The notes beneath the pieces are model-generated. The model had not been told where the DNA came from and did no database searches. It worked only from the letters and a program-made list of their open reading frames with translations. Source: Bordetella sp. H567 (GTDB taxonomy: Bacteria; Pseudomonadota; Gammaproteobacteria; Burkholderiales; Burkholderiaceae_B). From it: 64,000 nt of DNA. Location: positions 3,422,084 to 3,486,083 of the forward strand of contig NZ_CP012334.1 of NCBI RefSeq assembly GCF_001704295.1. The letters run 5' to 3'. Positions 52,153 through 64,000 of this stretch are shown in pieces; position 1 is the stretch's first letter, and the number at the start of each line of letters is the position of its first letter. The position numbers and the translations under genes are program-made.

Positions 52153-52193
52153 CACTTTTTCAACGCTTACGGGACTCAAGCGTGGAAAACGCC

Positions 52194-55100
52194 TCAGCCT
52201 ATGGTCATCAGGCTGGCATTGCCCCCGGCCGCCGCCGTATTGACGCTGATCGAGCGCTCCGCCACCAGGCGATCCAGCACATAGGACTGCCCCTGTGCCA
52301 GCGTGTCGGTCGACAAGCCCTGCACCGAGACGATCGGTCCAGGCCGCGCAGCCACGCGTCCGCCCAGCGAGCGCAGGGCGTCGCCGTCGCCTTCGAATAG
52401 CACCGCCTGGAAATCCGCCGTCTCCACGTCCTCGTCGCGCATGAAAAGCACGCTATCGCGCTGGGCGGGCGGCAGGTTCTGGACGAACTGACGTGCCACG
52501 CCGTTATCGGCGAACAGGACGCGGTTGCCAGTCGCCTGGGCAGCCGCCCACTGTGCCCGGGCGCCCTGTTCGGACGCCGCCACGCACAGCACCGTGCCGC
52601 GCGGTTCCAGGCGGTAGCTATTGGCTTCGCCCGTGGGCCCTGGCAGGGTGAGGACGACAGGCATCGCCGGAGCACCGCCTCCCACCGCCAGTCCCGCAGG
52701 ACGCCGCGACAGAAGCCGATACAGATACAGCGGCCCGCCCGCCTTGGGCCCCGTCCCCGACAGCCCTTCACCGCCGAACGGCTGCACGCCCACCACGGCA
52801 CCGACGATATTGCGGTTCACATACATATTGCCGGCATGTACCCGGCTGGTGACATGGCCGATGGTTTCATCGATGCGGGTATGGACACCGAACGTCAGGC
52901 CGTAACCCGTGGCGTTGATGTCGTCCAGGAGCCCGTCCAGCTGATCGCGCTTGTATCGGACCACGTGCAGGACCGGCCCGAAGACTTCGCGCTTGAGCTC
53001 GCGCACGCTGCCGATCTCGATCAAGGTAGGCGCGACGAAGGTACCGTTGCGGCACGCCGGCGACAGCGGGATCTGAGTCACCGCTTTGCCCGCGGTGTGC
53101 ATGCCGTCGATATGGCGCTGTATCCCTTCCCTGGCCTCGTTGTCGATGACCGGGCCGACATCCGTCGACAGATGGTCGGGATTGCCGACGCGCAATTCCG
53201 CCATGGCGCCGCGCAGCATTTCCAGCACGCGGTCGGCGCTGTCCTCCTGCACGCACAACACACGCAGGGCGGAGCAGCGCTGGCCGGCGGAATCGAAGGC
53301 CGAACTCAGCACATCGTAGACGACCTGCTCGGTCAAGGCCGAGGAATCCACCACCATCGCGTTCTGCCCACCCGTTTCGGCGATCAGCGGAATCGTGTGG
53401 CCCGCGTCATCCAGACGGTCCGCCAGGCTGCGCGCGATCAGCCGCGCGACATCGGTCGAACCGGTAAACAGGACACCGCGGATATCCGGGCTGGCCACCA
53501 GCGCGGCGCCAACCGTTTCGCCACGGCCCGGCAGCAGTTGCACGGCATCTTCGGGTACGCCGGCGGCACGCAGGATTTCCACGGCCTGCGCCGCGATCAA
53601 CGGCGTCTGTTCGGCCGGCTTGGCGATTACCGCATTGCCGGCCGCGAGCGCGGCCGCGACCTGCCCGGTGAAAATCGCCAGCGGAAAGTTCCATGGACTG
53701 ATGCACAGCACCGGCCCCAAGGGACGATGCGTGGCATTGTCGAATTCGCGTTCCGCCTGTTCCGCGTAGTAGCGCAGGAAATCCACCGCTTCGCGCACTT
53801 CGGCGATGGCGTTCTGCAATGATTTGCCCGCTTCACGCACGATCAGGCCAAGCAAGGTCTGCATCTGCTCTTCGAGCATCTGCGCGGCGCGGCGCAGGCA
53901 CAGTGCACGTTCGGGAACCGGGGTGGATTGCCAGATCGAGGCCCCTTGCCCGGCCCGGCGCAGCGCCTCCTGCGTTTCGGCTTCGGATGCTTCGATGACC
54001 TGGCCGACGATATCGCGGTGGTCCGCCGGGTTGCGCACGGGTATGGCGCGCGCGTCATCCCATGCAGCGGCACCCACCGTGGGATAGGCGCGCCACGCGG
54101 TGGCCGTGCTGGACAGCAAGGCGGCCGACAAGGACGCCAGGCGATGTTCATTGCTCAGGTCCAGGCCTTGCGAATTGGCGCGGGCACCGGCGCGCACGCT
54201 GCCGTAGAGCTCGCGCGGCAGCGGGATCTTCTCGTGCGGGGCGCCCAGCGGGACGATGGCCGAGGCGGCCTCCACCGGGTCTTCGATCAATTCGTCGATC
54301 GATATGCTTTCATCGCCAATGCGATTCACGAAGGACGTGTTCGCGCCGTTTTCCAGCAGGCGGCGCACCAGATACGCCAGCAGCGTTTCGTGCGTCCCCA
54401 CCGGCGCATAGATGCGGCAAGGACGATTCAGTTTGCCCTGCGAGACGGGGCCGACCACTTCTTCATAAAGCGATTCGCCCATGCCGTGCAGGCACTGAAA
54501 TTCATACTGGCCGGGATAGTAGTTCTGCCCCGCCAACTGATAGATCGCCGAAAGGGTATAGGCGTTGTGCGTGGCAAATTGCGGGAAAACCGCTTCGGGC
54601 GCACCCAGCAGCTTGCGCGCGCACGCCAGGTAAGCGACGTCCGTATAGACCTTGCGCGTGTAGACGGGATAGCCTTCCAGGCCGTCGACCTGCGCGCGCT
54701 TGATTTCGCTGTCCCAATACGCGCCCTTGACCAGGCGGATCATCAGGCGATGCCGGCTGCGGCGCGCCAGATCGATGACGTAGTCGATAACGAACGGGGC
54801 ACGCTTCTGGTAAGCCTGAATCACGAAACCGATACCGTTCCAGCCCTCCAGGTCCGGATCGAAGCACAGCGCCTCGAGTAGATCGAGGGAGATTTCCAGG
54901 CGGTCTGCTTCTTCGGCATCGATGTTCAGGCCGATGTCATAGCCGCGGGCCAGCCGCGTCAGGGCGCGCACGCGCGGCAGCAGTTCGGCCATGACGCGAT
55001 CGCGCTGCGCACGCGAATAGCGCGGATGCAGGGCCGACAACTTGATGGAGATGCCCGGCCCCTGATAGATGCCGCGCCCTGCTGCCGCCTTGCCGATGGC

Positions 55101-56006
55101 ATGGATCGCCTGCTCGTAGGAAGCGTAGTAGCGGTCCGCGTCCGCCGACGTGGTGGCCGCCTCGCCCAGCATGTCATAGGAATAGCTGAAGCCCTTGGCT
55201 TCCATCTTGCGATTGTTCGCCAGCGCTTCGGAGATGGTTTGGCCGGACACGAACTGCTCGCCCATCATGCGCATCGCGATGTTCACGCCCTTGCGGATCA
55301 AGGGTTCGCCGCCCTTGCCGATGAGACGGGTCAAGGCGCGCGAAAGCGACTGCTCGCTATTGACGGCAACCAGCTTGCCCGTGAGCATCAGGCCCCACGT
55401 CGCGGCATTCACGAACAGCGAAGGCGATTCGCCCACGTGCGACCGCCAATCCCCGCGCGCCACCTTGTCGCGGATCAAGGCATCGCGCGTGGCACGGTCG
55501 GGGATGCGCAGCAGGGCTTCGGCCAGGCACATCAGCGCCACGCCTTCCTGGCTGGACAGCGAAAACTCCTGGATCAGGCCTTCCACGCCGCCGCCCGTCC
55601 GCTTGTCACGAAGCGCGCGCACCAGGCCGGCCGCCGTGGCATGGATTTTCTCGGGGTTGGGCATGCGCGCCTGGCCCAGCAGCAGCGGCACGCATTCCGG
55701 CTCGGGCCGGCGGTAGGCAGCCGTGATGGCCGCGCGCAGCACCGACTGCGACTGCACATCCTGACCGAACTCGAAGAAAGGCGGCACCTGGGCCAGCGGC
55801 TGCAGTTCGGGCTCCTCCGGCGGTGCCTCCCCGCCCGTGAAATGGGCGATTTCCGCGGGCAACTGGCCCCGCTCGATCCTTTCGAGATAGGCCACGATGG
55901 CCTGTTTGTGCAGCCAGTGCGGGGTGCATTTCAATTTGGATGCGGCGTCCTTCAGACGGTCGCGCAACGCTTCGTCGACTTTGACGCCAAGAGTGGTAGT
56001 GCCCAT
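52194..56006 (-). CDS. putA: Trifunctional proline catabolism protein PutA
   Basis: 1270 residues. Proline dehydrogenase (FAD, membrane-associated) and P5C dehydrogenase (NAD+) convert proline to glutamate in one chain. Residues 1-50 form a ribbon-helix-helix DNA-binding domain (MGTTTLGVKVDEALRDRLKD), so it should also repress its own gene without proline. The PRODH barrel spans about 190-500 (SIKLSALHPRYSRAQRD, RLVKGAYWDSEIKRA). In the aldehyde dehydrogenase part, Glu lies in AETGGQN (about 875) and the catalytic Cys in GQRCSALR (about 910). A short C-terminal domain follows. The liv operon lies downstream. Confidence 0.97.
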   Translation of the reverse strand: MGTTTLGVKVDEALRDRLKDAASKLKCTPHWLHKQAIVAYLERIERGQLPAEIAHFTGGEAPPEEPELQPLAQVPPFFEFGQDVQSQSVLRAAITAAYRRPEPECVPLLLGQARMPNPEKIHATAAGLVRALRDKRTGGGVEGLIQEFSLSSQEGVALMCLAEALLRIPDRATRDALIRDKVARGDWRSHVGESPSLFVNAATWGLMLTGKLVAVNSEQSLSRALTRLIGKGGEPLIRKGVNIAMRMMGEQFVSGQTISEALANNRKMEAKGFSYSYDMLGEAATTSADADRYYASYEQAIHAIGKAAAGRGIYQGPGISIKLSALHPRYSRAQRDRVMAELLPRVRALTRLARGYDIGLNIDAEEADRLEISLDLLEALCFDPDLEGWNGIGFVIQAYQKRAPFVIDYVIDLARRSRHRLMIRLVKGAYWDSEIKRAQVDGLEGYPVYTRKVYTDVAYLACARKLLGAPEAVFPQFATHNAYTLSAIYQLAGQNYYPGQYEFQCLHGMGESLYEEVVGPVSQGKLNRPCRIYAPVGTHETLLAYLVRRLLENGANTSFVNRIGDESISIDELIEDPVEAASAIVPLGAPHEKIPLPRELYGSVRAGARANSQGLDLSNEHRLASLSAALLSSTATAWRAYPTVGAAAWDDARAIPVRNPADHRDIVGQVIEASEAETQEALRRAGQGASIWQSTPVPERALCLRRAAQMLEEQMQTLLGLIVREAGKSLQNAIAEVREAVDFLRYYAEQAEREFDNATHRPLGPVLCISPWNFPLAIFTGQVAAALAAGNAVIAKPAEQTPLIAAQAVEILRAAGVPEDAVQLLPGRGETVGAALVASPDIRGVLFTGSTDVARLIARSLADRLDDAGHTIPLIAETGGQNAMVVDSSALTEQVVYDVLSSAFDSAGQRCSALRVLCVQEDSADRVLEMLRGAMAELRVGNPDHLSTDVGPVIDNEAREGIQRHIDGMHTAGKAVTQIPLSPACRNGTFVAPTLIEIGSVRELKREVFGPVLHVVRYKRDQLDGLLDDINATGYGLTFGVHTRIDETIGHVTSRVHAGNMYVNRNIVGAVVGVQPFGGEGLSGTGPKAGGPLYLYRLLSRRPAGLAVGGGAPAMPVVLTLPGPTGEANSYRLEPRGTVLCVAASEQGARAQWAAAQATGNRVLFADNGVARQFVQNLPPAQRDSVLFMRDEDVETADFQAVLFEGDGDALRSLGGRVAARPGPIVSVQGLSTDTLAQGQSYVLDRLVAERSISVNTAAAGGNASLMTIG

Positions 56007-56089
56007 GCTGGCTCGGTACTCGCTATTTATAAAGAAAAAGGGCCATATCGCCCGCCTTCGGGCTGGAGGTTGCCCGCGATAGTAGGCGG

Positions 56090-56119
56090 GTTATACCTTA
56101 CAGAATATTAAGGTTAACC
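56090..56119 (-). promoter_or_regulatory. Candidate putA promoter with overlapping palindrome
   Basis: On the minus strand a -35-like TTAACC and a -10-like TATAAC are 16 bases apart. The -35 lies inside the palindrome GGTTAACC (56112-56119). The TATAAC ends 84 bases before the putA ATG. Because PutA carries an N-terminal RHH domain, this palindrome is a candidate autoregulatory site; the assignment is inference. Confidence 0.5.
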
Positions 56120-56183
56120 CTAGATTTTTAAAAGCTTTATCGATACCGCAGCGGGCCACAGGGTGACACCGCGCCCCGCTCGC

Positions 56184-56852
56184 TCAAGCGCCGTCGCAGC
56201 CCTTGAGTTGTACCGCGTCGCTGCCGGCCCGGGCCGATGCTCCCGCCGACTGTATGCCGCTGGCGATGGTGCCGGCCAGGGCCACGGTGGCCTTTTGCTG
56301 CGCGGATACCGCGCGCGCCGGCGTGGCGCCTTCCATGGGAACGTGAATCAGGCTGCGGCAGAGCAAGGTTCGGCCCGGCAGGTTGACCGGCCGCACCCGC
56401 CACGTCGCATCCAGCACCGCCTCGCCCCCCGCTGTCGCGTCGAAGCGCTGCACGTCGACCTGGACCCGCCACAAGGGGGCATTGGCCGGCGCATTGATGG
56501 ATTGCACGTCCAGCACGCCCAGGTCGCGGACCAGGTTGTAGGAGAGTGCCCCCCGGATCTCATCGGCGAGCGGCGCTGTCCACCGATCCGAGTAATACGC
56601 CGCCACCACGCCATCGGCTTCCCGCATCATGATCTGCGGTTGATCGGCCTGCGGCGGCACCGTGACCGGCAGGATGTCGAGGAGATACGGCGGCTTGCCG
56701 CCGTCCGGCTGCCCCGCCGCGGGTACGGGCGCGTGCGGCCCGGCGTCCGGCGTGAGCAAGGTGTAGTAATGCACGGGCGGGGAAGTTGCACATCCTCCCA
56801 GCGCCGCTGCCAGCAGCGCAGGCATGAGCGCGCGTCCGATCATCGCATTCAT
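56184..56852 (-). CDS. pqiC: Outer-membrane lipoprotein PqiC (intermembrane transport auxiliary)
   Basis: 222-residue lipoprotein of the PqiC/YmbA family. The lipobox LGGC is at residues 18-21, so the mature protein starts at a lipidated Cys. The domain (VHYYTLLTPDAG, YLLDILPVTVPPQADQPQIM, WRVQVDVQRFDA) is the ABC-type transport auxiliary fold. It is thought to anchor the PqiB tube at the outer membrane in lipid transport. The ATG overlaps the pqiB stop (ATGA). Confidence 0.9.
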   Translation of the reverse strand: MNAMIGRALMPALLAAALGGCATSPPVHYYTLLTPDAGPHAPVPAAGQPDGGKPPYLLDILPVTVPPQADQPQIMMREADGVVAAYYSDRWTAPLADEIRGALSYNLVRDLGVLDVQSINAPANAPLWRVQVDVQRFDATAGGEAVLDATWRVRPVNLPGRTLLCRSLIHVPMEGATPARAVSAQQKATVALAGTIASGIQSAGASARAGSDAVQLKGCDGA

Positions 56853-58549
56853 CGTGGATTCCTGGTGGTACCGTAGTTGGGCAGCGGGTCCGGCCCTCGG
56901 CCGCGCAGCAGCGCTTCCGGATTGGCCTGCAGATAGTCCGCCAGGGCGCGCAGCGAGCGCGCCGCCCGCGACAGTTCATCCATGGCGTTCTGTGCATTCA
57001 CCGGCAGGGGCGCATCCGGGGCCAATAGATTACCGAGATCGGCCAGCGACTTGTTGGCCTGTTTGAGCAGGGCTTCGGCCTGCGGGGCCACCTGCTTGTC
57101 CAACCGTGCCATCAGGCGCGCGGAATTGGCCAGCGTCCGCTGCAGATCCACGCCTATCTGGTCAAAAGGAATCTTGTCCAGCTTGGCGGCCACATTGGCG
57201 ATTTGTTGCTGCAGTTGATCGAGATTGCCCGCCTGCGTTGGAATCTGCGCCGGCGTCGACATCTCGAACGTAACCGGCTTGGCGTTCGGGAACACGTCCA
57301 GGGCCACGTACAGCTGGCCGGTCAGCAGGTTCGAACTGCGCAGCTGCGCCCGCAGGCCGTGCTGGATCATCGAACCGAGCAGGCGGCCACCGGGATGGGT
57401 GACACCCTCCCTGCCGGCATCCTTGTCCTCCTGCGCGGAGAACTCGCGCACGCGCTCGTACACGGCGCCCAGCCGCTGCGGATAGAGATTGGCGTGCACC
57501 AGGGCAAAGAAGCGCTTGGATGCGCGGTCGAAGTCCAAGCTGATGGAATCGACCTGCCCCAATACCACGCCATTGAAATCGATGGGCGCGCCCACGCTCA
57601 GCCCGCGTATCGATTGGTCGAAGCGCATGACGATGGGGAACGGGTCGCCATCCGGAATGGCTTCAGCGGCCGCCTCGCTGCCGTACAGCTTGAACACCGT
57701 ATCGGCCTTGGCCGGCGTGTCCGTCGTGTCGTCGTCGCGCTGGCCGAAGGCAATCCCGCCCACGGCCACGGATACAAGCGACTGCGTGCGGACCTTCAGG
57801 CCCTCCGCATTCAGCGTGAAATCCACCCCGCTGGCGTTCCAGAAATGCGTGTCGCTCGTCACGAACTTATCGTGGGGCGCATCGACGAAAATCTGGATAT
57901 TCACGAAATGCCCGGTGCTGTCCAACTGGTATCCGATCACCTGCCCAACACTGATACGCCGGTAATACACCGGCGAACCGACGTCCAGGGACCCCAGATC
58001 CGTGGCGCGCACCGTGAAACGCTTGCCGGGCCGGTCGTGCGTGACTTCCGGCGGCGTCTCCAACCCGACGAACTCGGTTTTTTCTTCGTCGGAAACCGGT
58101 TTGCCGCTCGCGTCCTTGCCATTGTTGGCATCTACCCCGATATAGGCGCCCGACAGCAGCGTACCCAGGCCCGACACGCCGCTCAAGCCCAGGCGTGGCC
58201 GCACGACCCAGAACTGCGTGCCTTCACGGGCAATGCTGGCCGCATCCTTGACCAGTTCCGCCTTCACGATGACCTTGGACCGGTCCTGGCTCAAGTGGAT
58301 GCTGCGCACCGTTCCGATATTGACGTCCTTGTAGCGGACCTGGGTTTTGCCGACCTCCAGGCCCTCGGCGGTCTTGAAGGTAATGGTGACCGTGGGGCCC
58401 GACTCCAGCCAGGTGCGCGCCACCAGTGTGAAGCCGGCGACGGCGGCGACAAATGGGACAAGCCAGATCCAGGAAATACGGCGTTTACGCCGGGTGACCT
58501 CCGGAGTCCGGATCGCTGCGTGGTCTCCGGACGATGCTGGGTCAGACAT
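56849..58549 (-). CDS. pqiB: Intermembrane lipid-transport MCE protein PqiB
   Basis: 566 residues with one N-terminal membrane helix (IWLVPFVAAVAGFTLVART, about residues 28-46) and three MCE/MlaD repeats: about 45-140, 160-230 and 285-405. A helical coiled-coil tail (about 430-520, LDQLQQQIANVAAKLDKIPF) forms the long needle of PqiB seen in E. coli. It makes a periplasm-spanning tunnel for lipids between inner and outer membrane. E. coli PqiB is 546 residues. It begins 12 bases after pqiA. Confidence 0.94.
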   Translation of the reverse strand: MSDPASSGDHAAIRTPEVTRRKRRISWIWLVPFVAAVAGFTLVARTWLESGPTVTITFKTAEGLEVGKTQVRYKDVNIGTVRSIHLSQDRSKVIVKAELVKDAASIAREGTQFWVVRPRLGLSGVSGLGTLLSGAYIGVDANNGKDASGKPVSDEEKTEFVGLETPPEVTHDRPGKRFTVRATDLGSLDVGSPVYYRRISVGQVIGYQLDSTGHFVNIQIFVDAPHDKFVTSDTHFWNASGVDFTLNAEGLKVRTQSLVSVAVGGIAFGQRDDDTTDTPAKADTVFKLYGSEAAAEAIPDGDPFPIVMRFDQSIRGLSVGAPIDFNGVVLGQVDSISLDFDRASKRFFALVHANLYPQRLGAVYERVREFSAQEDKDAGREGVTHPGGRLLGSMIQHGLRAQLRSSNLLTGQLYVALDVFPNAKPVTFEMSTPAQIPTQAGNLDQLQQQIANVAAKLDKIPFDQIGVDLQRTLANSARLMARLDKQVAPQAEALLKQANKSLADLGNLLAPDAPLPVNAQNAMDELSRAARSLRALADYLQANPEALLRGRGPDPLPNYGTTRNPR

Positions 58550-58561
58550 TCTGGTGCTTCC

Positions 58562-59907
58562 TTATTCCTCTTGTTTGTGAATCGCACTGTTCGCAGCCGG
58601 CATGCCGGCTGCCGCCTTCGCGTGCTGCCCGGCCAGCCGCGCGGCGGCGGGCGCCGCGCGCTCGGCCTGCGAAGCCGCGACATCCCAGCCGCGTCGCGGG
58701 TCGAAGCTCATGGCGGCGAGCATGGTCAGTATGACGACCATGCCAAATGCACCGGCCCCCGCGCCCGCGCTGATCGTCATCAATCCGTGGAACCGCGCCA
58801 GTGCGGCCAACAGAATCACGACAAATACATCCAGCATCGACCATTGGCCAATGAATTCCACCATGCCATACAAACGCGTGCGCTGGCGCAGGTTATCGAC
58901 GCTGCCCCGCTGCACATGCCAGGCCAGCACCGCCAGGGCCAGCAGCTTGGTCAAGGGGACCATTACGCTGGCCACGAAGACGATCATGGCAATATCCCAG
59001 GACCCTGTCTGCCACAGCTCGATCACGCCGCCGAGTATCGTGTGCCCGCTGTCGCCGAAAATCGAGTCGATATTCATGACAGGCAGGATATTGGCGGGAA
59101 TATACAGAATGGCCGCCGCCACCAGCAGCGCCCAGGTGCGTGCCAGGTGATCCGGTTTACGCAGATGCAAGGCGCTATCGCAGCGCACGCAGTGATGGAC
59201 GGATTCCGAATGCGCGACAGGCAGCGCCTGCACCTGCCCGCATACATGGCACCCTGTCAGTGCCTCGCCCGGCCGGGCCTGCGGAATATGCACATGCACC
59301 ACACCCGTCCGCTCGGCGTAATGCCAGAGCGTATGGGGAGTCAGGCGTCCAAGCATGGTCAGCAGGATGGTCAACAGCGCGAAACCGCCCAGGCCCACGC
59401 CAGGCGAAACCGAAGCCATGCCGGCCAATTTGACGACCGCGACCAGCACACCCAGCACGAACACAGGCACCATGCTCCAGGGCTCCAACAGGCCCAGCAT
59501 GCGCGTGGCAAGGGAGAATGCGGGTGGCCTGGCACCCGACGCTATCGGATAGAGCACCCATAGCAGCAGCACCAGTTGGAACAGCGGCAGAACCAGGCCC
59601 GCCAGGCCGGTCATGATCGCGACGATCTCGTGCCCTTGGCGCCAGGTCACGATAACGGCATCCGGGAAAGAAGCCGCCTGCACCATCCCCTGAACGCGCA
59701 TGATGGCGACGGGATAGGCGTTGGCAATGAGGAAAACAATCAGGGCGGCCAGCGCAAGCGCCAACCACCCCGATGGATGCAGACCGCTGTAGCGCCACAA
59801 CACCGTGCCACAGCGGACGCAGGAAGCCTGTTCACCTGGCCCCAGCTCCTGGCGACGATAGACGCCGCCGCAATGCTCGCAGGAGATGAGGGGCGATGTC
59901 GGGGCCA

Positions 59908-59908
<1 letters not shown>
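58562..59908 (-). CDS. pqiA: Intermembrane transport protein PqiA (two PqiA domains)
   Basis: 448-residue inner-membrane protein with two tandem PqiA repeats of about four helices each. Each repeat starts with a rubredoxin-like zinc-ribbon of two CxxC pairs: CEHCGG...CVRCG (about residues 9-35) and CHVCGQ...CVRCD (about 225-245). PqiA partners PqiB in lipid or envelope-stress traffic; in E. coli pqiAB are induced by paraquat via SoxRS. The ATG shares its A with the clpA stop (TAATG), an uncommon fusion of a proteostasis gene with the pqi block. Confidence 0.94.
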
Positions 59909-62211
<2,303 letters not shown>

Positions 62212-62266
62212 GCTTCCTCCATAACGCATCGAAGCGGACAAAAACACAATTCATATTCTATGCCTA

Positions 62267-64000
62267 TCAGGGCGTAACGCCAGCGATTTCAAATTCGATC
62301 CGATCGTAACGCCCCCGGCTGTCCATTACCGTAAGCGTATACCGACCGTCGCGCCCCAACGACACCGTAAACGGATGATCCGCCCGCGCCTGACCCAGCA
62401 CCCGGCCGTCCAGCATCCACCATACCTCACCTTCGGCCCCTGTCGCCGTCACATCGAACGCGATAAGACGCCGTCCCGGAACCGGACGCAGTACCGAACC
62501 CTGCGCCACGCCTGCCAGCCGCAGCGGCGCGCGGCCCGGGTCTGCATACCCCGTGAACGAAGGCGGGACAGTGTTGTTCAAAGCCCACGCCAACCGCTGC
62601 TCCGGACACATTTTCGCGCCCATGGCTTGCACGCGCACGCCCAATGGCCAGCAGATGACCGCCGCTTGCACGCTTGCCGGACGGATACGCGCACGCGGCG
62701 CCCCATCCGGCAAGGCAGATACCACATCCCGCAACAACGGCGCAGCGACATTCGCACCGAAGAATCCGGGATTGGGCGTACCGTCGGGCCGGCCCACCCA
62801 CACGCCTATCGTCCAGTTGTTCGTTACGCCCACCGCCCAGGCATCGCGAAACCCAAAGCTGGTGCCGGTTTTCCACGCCAAATCCTTGCCCGGCGCACCA
62901 GTCTGGTGAAACGGACGATCCGGATGCCCCCCGCCCTCGAGGATATCCCGAACGATCCAGGCCGCGCCGGCGCTGAGCATGCGCGATTCGCGCAATGGTT
63001 GCCTTGGATCGAGCCGGGGAAGGCCGGCCAGCCCATCGCGCGCCAAGGCACGGTATGCACCCACCAGTTCTTCCAAGGTGGTGCCGCCGCCGCCCAAAAT
63101 CAAGGTCAGATTGGGCGCGGCGCCGGCAGGCATGCGCAGACGGACTCCGCCACTAAGCATAACCGAAGCAAAATGCGCCGGTCCGACACGGTCCAGCAAA
63201 TCCACCGCCGGCACGTTGAGCGAGCGTTGCAAGGCTTGTGCGACGCTGACGGGGCCTGAGAACGCCGCCTGGAAATTGCCGGGGGCATATCCACTGAACG
63301 ACATCGGAACATCCAGCAGCAGGCTTTCCGAATGGATCAGCCCATCGTCCAGCGCAATGCCATAGAGAAATGGTTTCAGGGTAGATCCGGGCGATCGGAC
63401 GGCTGTCACCATATCCACGTGCGCATAACGGGTATTGTCGGTGTAATCGGCGGAGCCCGCGTAGGCCCGAATGGCCAGGCTATCGTTATCCATGACCAGT
63501 ACGGCCATGGAAACCTTCGGCGGCAGCACATCGACGCGATCAATCAGCATCTGTTCCACGCGGGCCTGCAGCTCGGCATCGATGGTGGATGCGATGACTT
63601 GTGGCCCGGGCCGCACGCGAGGCGTGGAAGGCGCGAACGTACATTCCGCGCACGCTGGCGCGCGCGGCGCGCCCATTTCGCGCACCAGGCGCTGCGCCGC
63701 CAGGGGTGCCAGCCAATGCGCACGCAGGGGCGGAGCCATGACCGGCTCCATCTTCGCGTCCGCGACCTGGGCGGCCGTCCAGCGATCCAGCGCCGCCATG
63801 CGGTCCAGTACCTTGTCACGCGCGGCGCGCGCCAGCCCCGGATTGCGGTCGGGCCGCAATAGCGACGGCGACTGCGGCAAGGCGGTCAGCAAGGCGGACT
63901 CGCCGGCACTCAGGTCCCGCGCGGACTTGCCCAGCCAAAGCCGCGCCGCCATCTCGGTACCCTCCACGATGCCGCCCATCGGGGCCCGGCTCAGATACAT
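62267..64000 (-). CDS. pbpC: Penicillin-binding protein 1C (partial, runs off the window)
   Basis: The C-terminal 577 residues of a bifunctional peptidoglycan synthase; the 5' part lies beyond 64000. The start of this segment (YLSRAPMGGIVEGTEMAARLWLG) is the end of the GT51 glycosyltransferase domain. The transpeptidase has the SxxK nucleophile region in SPGSTLKPFLYG, SxN in SLNVPA and KTG in KTGTSFGF. The last 90 residues (VLRPVPGRRLIAFDVTATGAE) match the PBP1C C-terminal domain, which distinguishes PbpC from PBP1A/1B. It ends 55 bases upstream of clpA. Confidence 0.95.
   Translation of the reverse strand: MYLSRAPMGGIVEGTEMAARLWLGKSARDLSAGESALLTALPQSPSLLRPDRNPGLARAARDKVLDRMAALDRWTAAQVADAKMEPVMAPPLRAHWLAPLAAQRLVREMGAPRAPACAECTFAPSTPRVRPGPQVIASTIDAELQARVEQMLIDRVDVLPPKVSMAVLVMDNDSLAIRAYAGSADYTDNTRYAHVDMVTAVRSPGSTLKPFLYGIALDDGLIHSESLLLDVPMSFSGYAPGNFQAAFSGPVSVAQALQRSLNVPAVDLLDRVGPAHFASVMLSGGVRLRMPAGAAPNLTLILGGGGTTLEELVGAYRALARDGLAGLPRLDPRQPLRESRMLSAGAAWIVRDILEGGGHPDRPFHQTGAPGKDLAWKTGTSFGFRDAWAVGVTNNWTIGVWVGRPDGTPNPGFFGANVAAPLLRDVVSALPDGAPRARIRPASVQAAVICWPLGVRVQAMGAKMCPEQRLAWALNNTVPPSFTGYADPGRAPLRLAGVAQGSVLRPVPGRRLIAFDVTATGAEGEVWWMLDGRVLGQARADHPFTVSLGRDGRYTLTVMDSRGRYDRIEFEIAGVTP

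Larger units (their letters stand above)
51850..52193 (-). other. 344-base leader region of the liv operon, after putA
   Basis: Contains the livJ 5' leader with the 12-bp palindrome (51912-51941), an AT-rich patch next to it (51940-51960), and, 42 bases past the putA stop, the terminator listed separately. No gene is supported here. No convincing -35/-10 pair for livJ stands out. Confidence 0.55.

Noticed and set aside
57203-59563. Very long open frame (786 codons) on the plus strand opposite pqiB and pqiA
   Set aside because: It is antisense to genes with clear MCE and PqiA domains, has His/Gln/Arg-rich composition typical of GC-rich shadow frames, and no Shine-Dalgarno or family match.

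Overview
The window is a 64 kb, GC-rich, gene-dense stretch of a betaproteobacterial core chromosome. Gene content and order (isc operon with hscBA-fdx-iscX, tig-clpP-clpX-lon, dapC-dapD-dapE-prmB, ribF-ileS-lspA-coaBC) point to Burkholderiales, most likely Alcaligenaceae (Bordetella/Achromobacter type). That placement is an inference from gene families and order; no database was searched. I see no insertion sequence, prophage, CRISPR array or rRNA. The one RNA gene is a tRNA-Leu(UAG).

Layout. 0-3.4 kb (+): the 3' part of prfB with its programmed +1 frameshift site, an SDR oxidoreductase and lysS. 3.5-4.4 kb (-): a two-domain methylglyoxal-synthase-like protein. 4.6-10.2 kb (-): the iron-sulfur operon iscR-iscS-iscU-iscA-hscB-hscA-fdx-iscX, with an IscR-type operator on its promoter and a terminator after iscX. 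10.6-13.4 kb (-): a low-molecular-weight tyrosine phosphatase and uvrB. 13.5-15.5 kb (+): an aromatic/aspartate aminotransferase and lexA with a perfect SOS box. 15.6-21.6 kb (-): the proteostasis cluster tig-clpP-clpX-lon, with a heat-shock-type promoter before lon. 21.8-23.5 kb: a UPF0114 membrane protein, a cold-shock protein, about 0.7 kb without a recognisable gene, and tRNA-Leu.

23.6-29.6 kb (+): lysine/meso-DAP synthesis (dapC, dapD, dapE), the L3 glutamine methyltransferase prmB and a YheS-type ABC-F ATPase. 29.8-33.3 kb (-): a fatty-acid desaturase translationally coupled to uvrD. 33.5-36.1 kb: a small secreted protein whose 3' end overlaps a convergent RsmB-like RNA methyltransferase, then purN. 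36.2-43.6 kb (+): ribF-ileS-lspA-coaBC, a DedA protein, a small membrane protein and dut. 43.6-46.9 kb: an Old Yellow Enzyme facing osmC, and the metal transporter mntH with a Fur-box-like site.

47.0-56.0 kb (-): a branched-chain amino-acid ABC importer (livJHMGF) behind putA, the trifunctional proline catabolism protein. 56.2-64 kb (-): pqiC, pqiB, pqiA and clpA in one overlapping block, preceded by a pbpC cut by the window edge.

Almost everything is housekeeping. I found no convincing undescribed multi-gene system. The points most worth checking are the tandem methylglyoxal-synthase protein, the clpA-pqiABC arrangement without clpS, the apparently leaderless dapC start opposite a tRNA, and several regulatory sites (IscR, LexA, sigma-32, Fur, palindromes around liv).
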